Positions 15,985 through 24,916 of a stretch of DNA of 64,000 bases are shown here, piece by piece. This DNA is from Streptomyces lanatus (lineage in GTDB: Bacteria > Actinomycetota > Actinomycetes > Streptomycetales > Streptomycetaceae). The notes under the pieces were generated by a model. It was not told the DNA's origin. It searched no databases and was given only the letters and a program-made list of their open reading frames with translations. The stretch is from positions 372,001-436,000 of the forward strand of contig NZ_BNBM01000006.1 in assembly GCF_014655715.1 (NCBI RefSeq), in the 5' to 3' direction. The translations under genes were made by a program, and so were the position numbers. Numbering within the stretch: position 1 is the stretch's first letter; the number at the start of each line of letters is the position of its first letter.

Positions 15985-16748
15985 GCGGACTCCTGGAGGG
16001 CCAGGTCGCCCTCGTCACGGGCGCGGGCGGCAGCATCGGACGGGGAATCGCGACACGGTTCGCCGAGGAGGGCGCGGCGGTCGCGCTGCATTGCCGTACG
16101 GCGATGGAGGCGGCGGACGAAGTGGCGTCCCGTATCCGGGAGACGGGCGGGCGGGCCGTCGTACTGCGTGCGGACCTGACCGATGAGGACGCGTGCCGGC
16201 GGGTGGTGGGGGAGGCCGCCGAGTGGGGCGGCGGGCGGCTGACGGCGCTGGTGAACAACGCGGGGGTGCAGCCGGTACGGGCCCTCCCCGGGATGTCGGC
16301 GGCGGAGTGGCGGGCGGTCGTGGACACCAACCTGACCAGCGTCTTCGCCTGCACGCAGGCCGCGGCCGACATCATGCGGGAGCAGGGCGGGGGCGGTTCG
16401 GTGACCCACATCGCGTCGATCGAGGCGAGCAGCCCGGCGCCCCTCCACGCCCACTACTCCGCCTCCAAGGCGGCGGTGGTGATGCACGCCCGTTCCGCGG
16501 CCCTGGAATACGGCCCCTTCGCCATCCGCGTGAACTCGGTCTCCCCCGGCCTGATCCACCGCGACGGCCTGGAGGAAGCCTGGCCGGAGGGAGTGCGGCG
16601 CTGGGAACAGGCGGTACCGGCCGGGAGGCTGGGGCGCCCGGAGGACGTGGGCGACGCGTGCGTGTTCCTCGCGTCGGGGCTCGCGTCGTGGGTCACGGGG
16701 CACGACCTGGTGGTGGACGGCGGGGTGTCGGCGCGTCCGACGTGGTGA
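15981..16748 (+). CDS. Short-chain dehydrogenase/reductase
   Basis: A 255-aa classical SDR. The NAD(P) motif TGAGGSIGRG is at about 13-22, NNAG follows, and the catalytic Ser-Tyr159-x3-Lys163 lies in HYSASKAAV. It ends with the typical GHDLVVDGGVSARPTW. The absence of a negatively charged residue in the usual NAD-selecting position leaves cofactor choice open. The ATG at 15981 forms ATGA with the cupin stop. The substrate is unknown; most likely a sugar, fatty-acyl or secondary-metabolite carbonyl. Confidence 0.88.
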   Translation: MSGLLEGQVALVTGAGGSIGRGIATRFAEEGAAVALHCRTAMEAADEVASRIRETGGRAVVLRADLTDEDACRRVVGEAAEWGGGRLTALVNNAGVQPVRALPGMSAAEWRAVVDTNLTSVFACTQAAADIMREQGGGGSVTHIASIEASSPAPLHAHYSASKAAVVMHARSAALEYGPFAIRVNSVSPGLIHRDGLEEAWPEGVRRWEQAVPAGRLGRPEDVGDACVFLASGLASWVTGHDLVVDGGVSARPTW

Positions 16749-16795
16749 CGGGCGGGCGGGTGCTCGGATCGCTCGGGCGGCCGTGGTCCGATCCT

Positions 16796-16872
16796 CTTGT
16801 ACCGAGCATTTGACACAAGTCTCGCGATGAGTCATCTTGTACCGCCTGCTTGTATCCATGAATTGATACAAG
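16796..16872. promoter_or_regulatory. Two 24-bp operator repeats of the GntR/membrane-protein operon
   Basis: CTTGTACC-N8-GACACAAG is at 16796-16819 and CTTGTATC-N8-GATACAAG at 16849-16872. The second has perfect 8-bp arms. A lone half site CTTGTACC lies at 16836-16843. The centres of the two full sites are 53 bp apart, five helical turns. A TTGACA -35-like hexamer at 16810-16815 overlaps the first site. YtrA-type GntR repressors bind long spaced palindromes like these in front of their own operons. Confidence 0.7.
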
Positions 16873-16895
16873 TGCCACTCACCGGGGGTTTCTTC

Positions 16896-17645
16896 ATGCT
16901 CGACAGCACCGCGCCACCCGCATCCCACACCCGCGCCGACCGCTACGCACGTCTCGGAGGTCTGGCCGCCGGAGTCCTCCTCTCCCTCGACTTGATCGAC
17001 GCCCCCGGCGGGCTCGGGAGCGGAATCCTGGCCGCCATACCCGTGTTCGGCCTCGGTGCCGTCGCCGGTGTGCTGCTCGGCGAATACCTCACGGCCCGCC
17101 CCCGAGGCACCGTCCGCACCGCCGGGCTCGCCCCCCGCCGGATCCGCGACCACGTTCCGCCCCGGCTGACGGTACTGCTGCTCATCGAGATGTCCCTGCT
17201 CATCGCACTCCTCGTCACCGCGATCGCGATCGGCTCCCCCGACGACACGGGCCGGGCGGGGCGCGCCCTGACGATGACCTGCTCCGGCGTGACCGAGTCC
17301 CATGGCCCCTGGCCCGGTACCTTCTACGCGGTCCCCGCCCTCGCCTCACTGGTCAGCAGTACCGCCGCCTGCGGCCATGCCCTACGGCACATCACCCGCC
17401 GCCCCGGCCAGGAACAGGACCGCCGGAACCGGGCGCTGGCGATCACCGCCGCGTGGGGCCTGCTGACCTCCGCACCCCTGGCCGGCGCCGCCTGGACTGC
17501 CGCCGGGTCGCTGCGCGGGCTGAGCTGCGACGGCACGCTCGGCAGCGTGGCCGTATGGATCCTCCTTCCCGTCTGTCTGCTCGCCCTGGGCACCGCGATC
17601 TGGTGCCTGTTCACGGTCGTGGCGCCGAAGGCCTTCCAGCGGTGA
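16896..17645 (+). CDS. Integral membrane protein paired with a GntR regulator
   Basis: A 249-aa protein with five or six predicted transmembrane helices (about 18-40, 43-62, 85-105, 132-150, 175-195 and 213-240). Between helices 3 and 4 is a loop with Cys that could pair with a later loop Cys. No domain is recognisable, although such proteins commonly sit beside YtrA-type GntR regulators. I chose the ATG at 16896 with GGGGGT 6 nt upstream; longer readings would begin inside the operator region. The stop overlaps the GntR GTG by 4 nt. Confidence 0.8.
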   Translation: MLDSTAPPASHTRADRYARLGGLAAGVLLSLDLIDAPGGLGSGILAAIPVFGLGAVAGVLLGEYLTARPRGTVRTAGLAPRRIRDHVPPRLTVLLLIEMSLLIALLVTAIAIGSPDDTGRAGRALTMTCSGVTESHGPWPGTFYAVPALASLVSSTAACGHALRHITRRPGQEQDRRNRALAITAAWGLLTSAPLAGAAWTAAGSLRGLSCDGTLGSVAVWILLPVCLLALGTAIWCLFTVVAPKAFQR

Positions 17646-18025
17646 CCGGCCCGACCGTACGGGTGGACACCGCCAGCCCGGTCCCTCCCTACGAGCAGAT
17701 CCGCGCCCAGCTCGCGACCCTGATCTCCTCCGGACGACTGCCGGAAGGCGAACGCCTGCCGACCATCCGGCAGTTGGCCTCCGACCTGGGGCTGGCCGCC
17801 GGCACGGTCGCCCGTGCCTACCGTGAGCTGGAGAACGCCGCGCTCATCCGCACCCGACGCGGCGCGGGGACCCGGGTGGCACCCCCGCCGCCGTCGGCCA
17901 TGCGCCCCTCCCCGGAGGAACTGGCCTCCCTGGCCCGGCGATTCAGGGACGAGGCCCGTGCGCTCGGTGCGGACGACTCGGCGATCGTGGGAGCGCTGCG
18001 TTCCGTGTTGGCGGACGCGGACTGA
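17642..18025 (+). CDS. GntR-family regulator, YtrA type
   Basis: A 127-aa regulator consisting of a GntR winged helix (PPYEQIRAQLATLISSGRLP, then LPTIRQLASDLGLAAGTVARAYRELE, about 15-75) and a short helical tail of about 50 residues. There is no large ligand domain, which defines the YtrA subfamily. The GTG at 17642 overlaps the upstream membrane-protein stop (GTGA), so the pair is one operon. The spaced palindromes before the operon are its probable operators, giving self-repression. The signal is unknown, probably cell-envelope stress by analogy. Confidence 0.9.
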   Translation: MTGPTVRVDTASPVPPYEQIRAQLATLISSGRLPEGERLPTIRQLASDLGLAAGTVARAYRELENAALIRTRRGAGTRVAPPPPSAMRPSPEELASLARRFRDEARALGADDSAIVGALRSVLADAD

Positions 18026-18067
18026 GAGGCTCGGTCGGGAAGCGCGCGGGGCGGTCCGTGCCGGCGG

Positions 18068-18508
18068 TCACCGGCCGACGGCACCGGCTCCCGCCCCAAG
18101 GGACCTGCCGCCCGGCCCCAGCCCCAGCCCAGGGATCAGCACAGCCGCCACCGCCAGATGCATCAGGGCGAGCGAGGCCCGGGTGCCGCCGTCCATGCCG
18201 TCTCCGACGAACGGCAGGAAGGACACGGCCAGTACGACGCCTGCCACCCCGGTCCAGATGGCGCGGGCGCGCCGCGCCGCGAACCGCTCCAGGGCGGCCA
18301 GCAGTCCCCAGCCGGAGAGCGACGAGAGCAGGGCGACGACCGCCACGGGCACGGCGCCGATGTCGAGCGTCTGCTCGCCGTCGACTATCCGCAGCCGGTG
18401 CCCGAGCAGCGGGTCCGCGACCAGCCACACCAGGACGGGAGCAAGGACGGCCAGGCCGGTGACCCCCAGGCGCCTTCTCCTTTCCCTTCCCCTTCTCCGC
18501 ACGCTCAC
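18068..18508 (-). CDS. Four-helix membrane protein (DUF6069-like)
   Basis: A 146-aa protein with an Arg-rich start (MSVRRRGRERRRR) and four predicted transmembrane helices at about 16-32, 52-72, 83-103 and 112-130, ending in a Gly/Ala-rich tail. I recall DUF6069 as the family label for similar TetR-linked proteins. The GTG at 18508 overlaps the TetR stop by 4 nt (GTGA), so it is co-transcribed and coupled to the regulator. Function unknown. Confidence 0.75.
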   Translation of the reverse strand: MSVRRRGRERRRRLGVTGLAVLAPVLVWLVADPLLGHRLRIVDGEQTLDIGAVPVAVVALLSSLSGWGLLAALERFAARRARAIWTGVAGVVLAVSFLPFVGDGMDGGTRASLALMHLAVAAVLIPGLGLGPGGRSLGAGAGAVGR

Positions 18509-19122
18509 TTGGCGTCCCCCGAGAACGCCCCGTGCAGGAAGACCTCCACCAGCTCCCGCGGGGTCAGGTCGGGCTCGTCCTCCGTGCGCGGCTGGGTGAA
18601 GAGCAGCCCGAAGAAGAGGGCCGCGATCTGCTCCGGCGGCCGGCGCAGGGCGGCCCTGTCGGGCTCCAGCAGATCCGCGAGGGCCACGCGGATACGGGTC
18701 ATCGACTCGTTGCGGCCCGCGCCGCGCACCGTACCGGGGTGCTTGCCGCCGCGATGCCCCAGCGAGCCGAGGACCGCGCCCATCCTGTCCATGTGCGCCT
18801 GCAGCGCCTCGGCCGCCTCCGCGAGCCGGTCGGGCAGCGGCTGGGACACGTCGATCGCGTCGAGCTCACGCACCGCGTGCTCGGGGGAGAGCGCCTCGGC
18901 CATACAGGCCTGCAGCAACTCGTCCTTGTCGGCGAAGACCCGGAAGATCGTGCCCTCGCCGATGCCGGCGGCACGGGCGATCTTCGCGGTCGTCACCGCG
19001 GCGCCGTACTCGGCGATCAGCGGGATCGCCGTCTGGATGATCATTTCGCGACGCCGCTCCGGCGACATGGCGGGGGCGCGGCGTCGGGTGGCGGCCGCCT
19101 GGGTCTCCTTGGGTGCTGTCAT
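18505..19122 (-). CDS. TetR-family transcriptional repressor
   Basis: A 205-aa repressor. The TetR helix-turn-helix lies at about residues 25-65 (MIIQTAIPLIAEYGAAVTTA, then KIARAAGIGEGTIFRVFADK), followed by an all-helical ligand domain. ATG at 19122. Two near-identical palindromes lie in the divergent region before the MFS gene, a standard drug-efflux arrangement. It forms a coupled operon with the four-helix membrane protein. The inducer is unknown. Confidence 0.93.
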   Translation of the reverse strand: MTAPKETQAAATRRRAPAMSPERRREMIIQTAIPLIAEYGAAVTTAKIARAAGIGEGTIFRVFADKDELLQACMAEALSPEHAVRELDAIDVSQPLPDRLAEAAEALQAHMDRMGAVLGSLGHRGGKHPGTVRGAGRNESMTRIRVALADLLEPDRAALRRPPEQIAALFFGLLFTQPRTEDEPDLTPRELVEVFLHGAFSGDAK

Positions 19123-19137
19123 GACCCCGAGAGTACG

Positions 19138-19188
19138 GAGTGAGTCCTCACTCCGTCAATGAGTGAGGACTCACTCCGCACTCACTCC
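19138..19188. promoter_or_regulatory. TetR operators: two 16-bp palindromes and a half site
   Basis: GAGTGAG-TC-CTCACTC is at 19138-19153 and GAGTGAG-GA-CTCACTC at 19161-19176. A half site CTCACTCC follows at 19181-19188. The centres are 23 bp apart. The first repeat starts 16 bp upstream of the TetR ATG. They are the likely binding sites of the adjacent TetR protein. Confidence 0.8.
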
Positions 19189-19322
19189 GATGGCTTCCCG
19201 GCAGGAACGCGACGTCACCCATGACCGACGAGGATCCGGTCGCAGATCTGCCAGCCACCCCTCACCAAGCCCTGCTGCACTGATCGTGCAACGCACAGCC
19301 TCCCGCCCCAGGACGGATCACC

Positions 19323-20534
19323 ATGCCGCCAACCCCCGTCGTCGAGACCGACGGCCAAGTCCTGCCCTCCCGCTCCCCTCTCCGGGGATGGACGGCCGTG
19401 GTCTCGGTAACCCTGGGAATCTTCGCCATCGTCACCACCGAGATCCTGCCCATCGGTCTGCTGACCTCGATCGGATCGAGCTTCACGGTCTCGGACGGCA
19501 TGGCCGGACTGATGATGACCATGCCCGGCTTCCTCGCGGCGATCGCCGCTCCCCTGGTCACCGTGGCCACGGCACGCCTCGACCGCCGCCTGATGCTCTG
19601 CGCCTTCACGCTCCTGCTGGCGCTGGCGAACTTCCTCGCCGCCGCGGCCCCCGACTACTGGCTCGTACTCATATCCCGGGTCATGGTCGGGATCACGATC
19701 GGCGGCTTCTGGTCGATCGGGGCGGGGCTGGCGGAGCGACTGGTGCCGCCCGCCTCGGCCGGCCGGGCAACTGCCGTGATCTTCTCGGCCGTTCCGCTGG
19801 GTTCCGTCCTCGGCGTGCCGGCGGGCACCCTCGTCGGAGACCTCGCGGGATGGCGAACGGCCTTCACCGTCATGGGAGTTCTGACGATCGCCGTCCTGAT
19901 CATGCTGTTCGCGTTCCTGCCCCCACTACCACCGGTCCGCGCCACCCGCCTGAGCGTCCTCACGGGCATGCTCCGCAACACCGGCACCCGCTTCGCCCTC
20001 CTGCTGACCTTCCTCGTCGTGCTGGCCCACTTCGGCACCTACACCTACGTCACACCGTTCCTGGAACAGATCACCCAAGCCGACGACACCCTGATCACGA
20101 CATTCCTGCTCCTCTACGGCGCCGCCGGCATCCTCGGCAACTTCCTGGCCGGCACCTGGGCGCCCCGCCGCCCCCGCACCGTCTCCGCCCTCGCGGCCGG
20201 CCTCATCGCGACGGCGACCCTGCTCCTCCCGGCGCTGGGCCACGGGCCGACGGGCGCGCTGATCCTGCTGCTCCTATGGGGCATCGCCTACGGCGCCGTC
20301 CCCGTCGCGTCCCAGACCACCTTCTCCAAGGCGGCACCCCGCACCCCGGAAGCAGCATCGATCCTCTTCACCGCCTCCTTCCAGGCAACGATCTCCCTCG
20401 GCGCCCTCACGGGAGGAGCCGTACTGGACCTCACCTCCCCGTCGCTGGTCATGCTGCTGGGCGGCTGCACCGCGGCACTTGGGGTCCTGGTGGTGGGAGC
20501 ATGCTCTGTCGGGAAGCCCTCTGGTTCGAGCTGA
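19323..20534 (+). CDS. MFS transporter, DHA1/AraJ-like sugar or drug efflux
   Basis: A 403-aa major facilitator protein with 12 predicted helices. Helix 1 contains VSVTLGIFAIVTTEILPIGLL, typical of the AraJ/sugar-efflux group of DHA1 transporters. The loop 2-3 motif is replaced by ATARLDRRLM, and a GVPAGTLVGDLAGWRTAF motif C-like stretch is present near helix 5. ATG at 19323. It is divergent from the TetR repressor and about 150 bp from its operators, so it is the probable main target. The exported substrate is unknown. Confidence 0.9.
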   Translation: MPPTPVVETDGQVLPSRSPLRGWTAVVSVTLGIFAIVTTEILPIGLLTSIGSSFTVSDGMAGLMMTMPGFLAAIAAPLVTVATARLDRRLMLCAFTLLLALANFLAAAAPDYWLVLISRVMVGITIGGFWSIGAGLAERLVPPASAGRATAVIFSAVPLGSVLGVPAGTLVGDLAGWRTAFTVMGVLTIAVLIMLFAFLPPLPPVRATRLSVLTGMLRNTGTRFALLLTFLVVLAHFGTYTYVTPFLEQITQADDTLITTFLLLYGAAGILGNFLAGTWAPRRPRTVSALAAGLIATATLLLPALGHGPTGALILLLLWGIAYGAVPVASQTTFSKAAPRTPEAASILFTASFQATISLGALTGGAVLDLTSPSLVMLLGGCTAALGVLVVGACSVGKPSGSS

Positions 20535-20600
20535 CCCGCTGAGCGCAGCCCCCTCCCCATCCGTACCTACCCCCGAGGCCTCAAATCCGACGACGGAGAA

Positions 20601-22403
20601 GTGACACACGTGGGGTGCGATGACCGACGACGAACGCCGCGCCGATCTGGCGGCCGGCGGCGACTTCAACGGCTGGTGCTGCTGGGCACCCTGCTGGTCC
20701 TGTTCGTCCTCGGCGGCACGGGACCGGCGTCCGCGCACGCGGCCCTCCGCGCCAGCGACCCCGAGGACGGAACCGTCCTCAAGTCGGCCCCCCGTGACAT
20801 CACCCTGACCTTCACGGAGTCCGTCGGTCTGCTGGAGGACTCCTTCCGGGTACTGGACCCCGAGGGGCGCCGTCTGCGCACGGGTGAGCCGGAGCACGCC
20901 AAGGGCAGCGGTGAGACGGCCCGCGTGAGTCTGCCGGGGAAGCTGGGCGAGGGGACGTACACCGTCGCCTGGCGGGTGGTGTCGGCCGACAGCCATCCGG
21001 TGTCCGGCGCGTTCACGTTCTCCGTCGGCAAACCCTCCGTCACGACCGCCGTCGTCGACACCGGTCCGACCGAGGACCCGGCGACCAAGAGCCTCTACAA
21101 CATCGCCCGCTATCTGGCCTACCTCGCCGTCGCCCTCCTCATCGGCACGGCGGCCTTCCTCGCCGTCTGCCGCCCACCGGACGCCCCCGTCCTGCACAGG
21201 CTGCTCAGGACGAGCTGGTGGGCCCTCCTCGCCGCCACCCTCGCCCTGCTGGTGCTGCGCGCCCCGTACGAGACCGGCGAGGGGCCGCTCGGGGCTCTCA
21301 GCGCCGACTCCCTCACCCGTACGCTCAGCAGCCGACCAGGGCTCGTCATGCTCGCCCGGCTGGTCCTCCTCGGGGTGGCCGCCGGATATCTCCTACGGCT
21401 GACCAAGGGCCGCAAGCCCTACCGCTGGGCCGGTGCCGCCATCGCCGTCGGCCTCGCCCTGACCTGGGCCGCCGGTGAGCATGCCTCCGCCGGTATCCAG
21501 GTGCCCGTCGCGATGACCTCCTCGGCGCTGCATCTGCTCGCCACGGCGGTCTGGCTGGGCGGCCTCACCGCCCTGCTCGTCACGCTGTACCGCGCGCACC
21601 TGACCCCGGCCGCCGTCACCCGCTTCTCGCGCCTCGCCTTCGCATCCGTGACCGTCCTGGTCGTCACCGGCGTCTACCAGTCCTGGCGCGGCCTGGGCTC
21701 CTGGGACGCGATCACCGGCACGACGTACGGCAGGCTCCTGACCCTCAAGCTGGCCGCGGTGGTGCTGCTGCTCGGTGCGGCGGCCGTGTCGCGTCGCTGG
21801 ACGGCCCGGCTGGCGACAGCCGACGTGGACGCTGAGGTGGGTGTGCGGGAGAAGGTTCCGCAGGCCGTCGGCGGGCCCTCCCTGCCCGAGCCGCCGCCGA
21901 ACGACGTACCGCCTCCCACCGACCGGCAACGGCACGCCCTCCGCCGCTCCGTCCTCGCCGAAGTCGCCGTGGGCGCCGTGGTGCTGGCGATCACCACCCT
22001 TCTCACCAGCAGCCTCCCGGGGCGCGCGGAGGCCGAGGCGGCCGCCGGTGCGCCCGCCGTGGTCGGGGCCTCCGTCACCAATGTGCCCTTCGACGTCGGC
22101 ACCCCCGGCGGTCACGGCAAGGTGCAGATCACCATCGATCCGGCCCGGGTCGGCGACAACTCCATCGAGGCCCTCGTCTACGGCCCCGACGGCGGCGTGT
22201 CCATCGTCCCGGAGCTGCGCGTCTCCTTCACGCTCCCGGCCAAGGACATCGGCCCCATCGACGCCGAGCTCGCCGACAAGGGCGGCTACTGGGGCAACAG
22301 CTTCCTCAATCTGCCCATCGCCGGGGAGTGGGAGATGAAGGTGACCGTCCGGACGTCGGACGTGGACCAGGTGAGCGAGACCCGATCCGTGCTGGTGCGC
22401 TAG
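20601..22403 (+). CDS. Copper-handling CopC-CopD fusion with C-terminal YtkA-like domain
   Basis: A 600-aa protein. A signal peptide ends near residue 45 at SAHAALRASDP, so the mature N-terminus begins with the Cu-binding His of CopC. The CopC beta-barrel continues to about 145 and keeps a second candidate ligand in DSHPVSG. CopD follows (about 165-410) with eight or so membrane helices. After a Pro-rich linker there is another helix and then a YtkA-like domain (about 490-600). Such fusions import or sequester periplasmic copper in actinobacteria. GTG at 20601 with GGAGAA immediately upstream; a GTG three codons later is possible. Confidence 0.88.
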   Translation: MTHVGCDDRRRTPRRSGGRRRLQRLVLLGTLLVLFVLGGTGPASAHAALRASDPEDGTVLKSAPRDITLTFTESVGLLEDSFRVLDPEGRRLRTGEPEHAKGSGETARVSLPGKLGEGTYTVAWRVVSADSHPVSGAFTFSVGKPSVTTAVVDTGPTEDPATKSLYNIARYLAYLAVALLIGTAAFLAVCRPPDAPVLHRLLRTSWWALLAATLALLVLRAPYETGEGPLGALSADSLTRTLSSRPGLVMLARLVLLGVAAGYLLRLTKGRKPYRWAGAAIAVGLALTWAAGEHASAGIQVPVAMTSSALHLLATAVWLGGLTALLVTLYRAHLTPAAVTRFSRLAFASVTVLVVTGVYQSWRGLGSWDAITGTTYGRLLTLKLAAVVLLLGAAAVSRRWTARLATADVDAEVGVREKVPQAVGGPSLPEPPPNDVPPPTDRQRHALRRSVLAEVAVGAVVLAITTLLTSSLPGRAEAEAAAGAPAVVGASVTNVPFDVGTPGGHGKVQITIDPARVGDNSIEALVYGPDGGVSIVPELRVSFTLPAKDIGPIDAELADKGGYWGNSFLNLPIAGEWEMKVTVRTSDVDQVSETRSVLVR

Positions 22404-22440
22404 CTCTCGCCCATTCGATCGGGTTCGAGATGTCGGTCAC

Positions 22441-22496
22441 GTTTCCGAAACAGCGATCGTCATCTCTTGACGCATGACCTGACATAAGGCTGTTAT
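22441..22496 (+). promoter_or_regulatory. Promoter and LacI-like operator of the galactoside operon
   Basis: TTGACG (22467-22472), an 18-nt spacer and TGTTAT (22491-22496) form a sigma70-type promoter about 95 bp before the binding-protein ATG. GTTTC-C-GAAAC at 22441-22451, just upstream of the -35, resembles the short palindromes bound by LacI-family sugar repressors. No LacI gene is in the window. Confidence 0.5.
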
Positions 22497-22592
22497 TGCG
22501 CCACCGTGTTCGGTCAAGTTGATTTCTGATCGGTTACGACGGACTTCGACACGTCCACCCTCATGATCGAACCCTGCCATCAGGAGCCGTAG

Positions 22593-23930
22593 ATGCAGCA
22601 CTTCTCCCCCTCCGGTCTCTCAGTGCCGTCGCCGAGCACGTTCACGGGCACGAGCCCGAGCCGCCGCACCCTGCTGCGCGGCATAGGCGGCGCCGCCGTC
22701 CTCGGCGCGGGCATCCCGCTGCTGAGCGCCTGCGGCGGCAGCGGTACGGCGAGCGACCCGAAGACCGTCACCCTCGGCTCCAAGGCGTCCGACGCCGTGC
22801 CGAAGAAGGCGTTCGCGGACATCTACGCGGCCTACAAGAAGAAGTCCGGCATCACGGTCGACGTGAACACCAAGGACTCGAACACGTTCCAGGAGCAGAT
22901 CAACTCCTACCTCCAGGGCACGCCGGACGACGTGTTCACCTGGTTCGCCGGCTACCGGATGCAGTTCTTCGCGGCCAAGGGGCTCGCGACGCCCATCGAT
23001 GACGTGTGGAAGACCATCGGGGGGAACTTCCCCGAGGCGATGCACAAGCTCAGCAAGGGCGAGGACGGCAAGTACTACTTCGTGCCGCTGTACACCTACC
23101 CGTGGGCGATCTTCTACCGGAAGAGCGTCTTCAAGGAGAACGGGTACGAAGTCCCCACCACCTGGGACGACTTCGTCGCGCTGTGCAAGCAGATGCAGAA
23201 GGACAAGCTGGTCCCCATCGCCTTCGGCGACAAGGACGCCTGGCCCGCGCTCGGCACCTTCGACCAGATCAACTTCCGCCAGAACGGCTACGACTTCCAC
23301 GTCGAGCTGATGGCGGGCAAGGCCTCCTGGACCGACGCCAAGGTGCGCAAGGTCTTCGACCTGTGGACCGAGATCCTCCCGTACCACCAGGAGGGCTCCA
23401 TGGGCCGCACCTGGCAGGACGCGGCGCAGACGCTGGCCTCCAAGAAGGCCGGCATGTATCTGCTCGGCACCTTCGTCGCCCAGCAGTTCACCGACAAGGC
23501 CGCCCTCGACGACCTCGACTTCTTCGCCTTCCCGGAGATCGACCCGCAGTTCGGCCAGGACACGGTCGAGGCGCCCACCGACGGCTTCATGATGAGTAAG
23601 AGCCCGAAGAACAAGACCGAGGCCGTCAAGCTGCTCAAGTACCTCGGCACCACCGACGCCGAGGACATCTACCTCAAGTCCGACCCGAGCGTCGTGCACG
23701 CCGCCACCGGCGCCGACACCTCCTCGTACACCGCCCTGCAGAAGAAGGCGTACGACATGATCGCCGGGGCCAAGTCCCTGACCCAGTTCATGGACCGTGA
23801 CAGCCGCCCCGACTTCACCTCCACGGTCATGCAGCCCGCGCTGCAGAAGTTCATCCGGGACCCCAAGGGCGTCGACAGTCTGCTGTCCTCGATCGAGCGC
23901 CAGAAGAAGACGATCTTCGCGTCCGGCTGA
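22593..23930 (+). CDS. CUT1 sugar ABC transporter, substrate-binding lipoprotein
   Basis: A 445-aa extracytoplasmic solute-binding protein. The leader combines a twin-arginine motif (SRRTLLRG, about 23-30) with a lipobox S-A-C near residue 47, so it may be exported folded and then lipidated. The mature protein has the family 1 binding-protein pattern, with YYFVPLYTYPWAIFYRKSVF, the tryptophan-rich pocket region and APTDGFMMSK. It feeds the two permeases that follow. The ATG at 22593 has GGAG 6 nt upstream. The two glycosidases behind it point to an alpha/beta-galactoside ligand; this is inference. Confidence 0.93.
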   Translation: MQHFSPSGLSVPSPSTFTGTSPSRRTLLRGIGGAAVLGAGIPLLSACGGSGTASDPKTVTLGSKASDAVPKKAFADIYAAYKKKSGITVDVNTKDSNTFQEQINSYLQGTPDDVFTWFAGYRMQFFAAKGLATPIDDVWKTIGGNFPEAMHKLSKGEDGKYYFVPLYTYPWAIFYRKSVFKENGYEVPTTWDDFVALCKQMQKDKLVPIAFGDKDAWPALGTFDQINFRQNGYDFHVELMAGKASWTDAKVRKVFDLWTEILPYHQEGSMGRTWQDAAQTLASKKAGMYLLGTFVAQQFTDKAALDDLDFFAFPEIDPQFGQDTVEAPTDGFMMSKSPKNKTEAVKLLKYLGTTDAEDIYLKSDPSVVHAATGADTSSYTALQKKAYDMIAGAKSLTQFMDRDSRPDFTSTVMQPALQKFIRDPKGVDSLLSSIERQKKTIFASG

Positions 23931-23935
23931 TCCAG

Positions 23936-24916
23936 ATGACGACCAACACCCCCACGAAGTCCCCGGAGGCGGCCGCCGTGCCGCCTTCGGGCGCTGCCCC
24001 CGCCGGCACCAACAAGCCCTCCGGGCACCGACGTCTGCTGACCCGCCGTGACCGGATCACCCTCGGTTTCATGGCCGGTCTGCCGACCCTCCTGCACATC
24101 GCCCTCGTCTGGGTGACCGCCCTCGCCTCCGTCGCGCTGGCCTTCACCACCTGGGACGGCATCGGCTTCGACTCCATCAAGTGGGTCGGACTCGACAACT
24201 TCAAGCAACTCTTCAACGACAACCCGCAGTTCTGGCCCGCCGTCGAGCACAACGTCATCTGGTTCGTCGTGCTGATCGTGATCCCGACGCCGCTCGGTCT
24301 GTTCCTGGCCGTGCAGCTGGACAAGAAGATCCGCTTCAGCAGGGTGTACCAGACCGCGTTCTTCCTGCCCGTCGTGCTGTCCATGGCGGTCATCGGGTTC
24401 GTCTGGCAGCTCATCTACAACCCCGACACCGGGCTGATCAACAGCCTCATCGGGGCCAACGAGCCCGGCAAGTACATCGACTGGATCGGTGACCCGGACC
24501 TCAACCTCTGGGCGATCCTCGTCGCCGCGTCCTGGCGGCACACCGGCTACATGATGATCCTGTACCTGGCCGGCCTGAAGGGCGTCGACCCCTCGCTGCG
24601 GGAGGCCTCCGCGCTCGACGGGGCCAATGAGTGGCAGACGTTCAAGAACGTCATCTTCCCGACCCTGCGGCCCACCAACACCGTCGTCCTGGTCGTCACC
24701 ATCATCGAGGCCCTGCGCGCCTTCGACCTGGTCTTCGTCTTCAACAAGGGCGCCCAGGGCACCGAGCTGCTCTCGATCCTGGTCACCAACAACATCATCG
24801 GCGAGTCCAGTCGGATCGGATACGGCTCCGCGATCGCGGTCGTGCTGCTGCTGATCTCCCTCGTCGTGATCATCCCTTACCTGGTGGCCACCTTCCGGAA
24901 GGAGCGGCGCGCATGA
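23936..24916 (+). CDS. CUT1 sugar ABC transporter permease (MalF-like)
   Basis: A 326-aa inner-membrane permease with about six helices after a hydrophilic N-terminus of 40 residues. The EAA loop that contacts the ATPase reads EASALDGANEWQTFKNVIFP at about 223-242 and is intact. It starts 5 nt after the binding-protein stop and overlaps the next permease by 4 nt (ATGA). It transports sugar delivered by the upstream lipoprotein. Confidence 0.93.
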   Translation: MTTNTPTKSPEAAAVPPSGAAPAGTNKPSGHRRLLTRRDRITLGFMAGLPTLLHIALVWVTALASVALAFTTWDGIGFDSIKWVGLDNFKQLFNDNPQFWPAVEHNVIWFVVLIVIPTPLGLFLAVQLDKKIRFSRVYQTAFFLPVVLSMAVIGFVWQLIYNPDTGLINSLIGANEPGKYIDWIGDPDLNLWAILVAASWRHTGYMMILYLAGLKGVDPSLREASALDGANEWQTFKNVIFPTLRPTNTVVLVVTIIEALRAFDLVFVFNKGAQGTELLSILVTNNIIGESSRIGYGSAIAVVLLLISLVVIIPYLVATFRKERRA

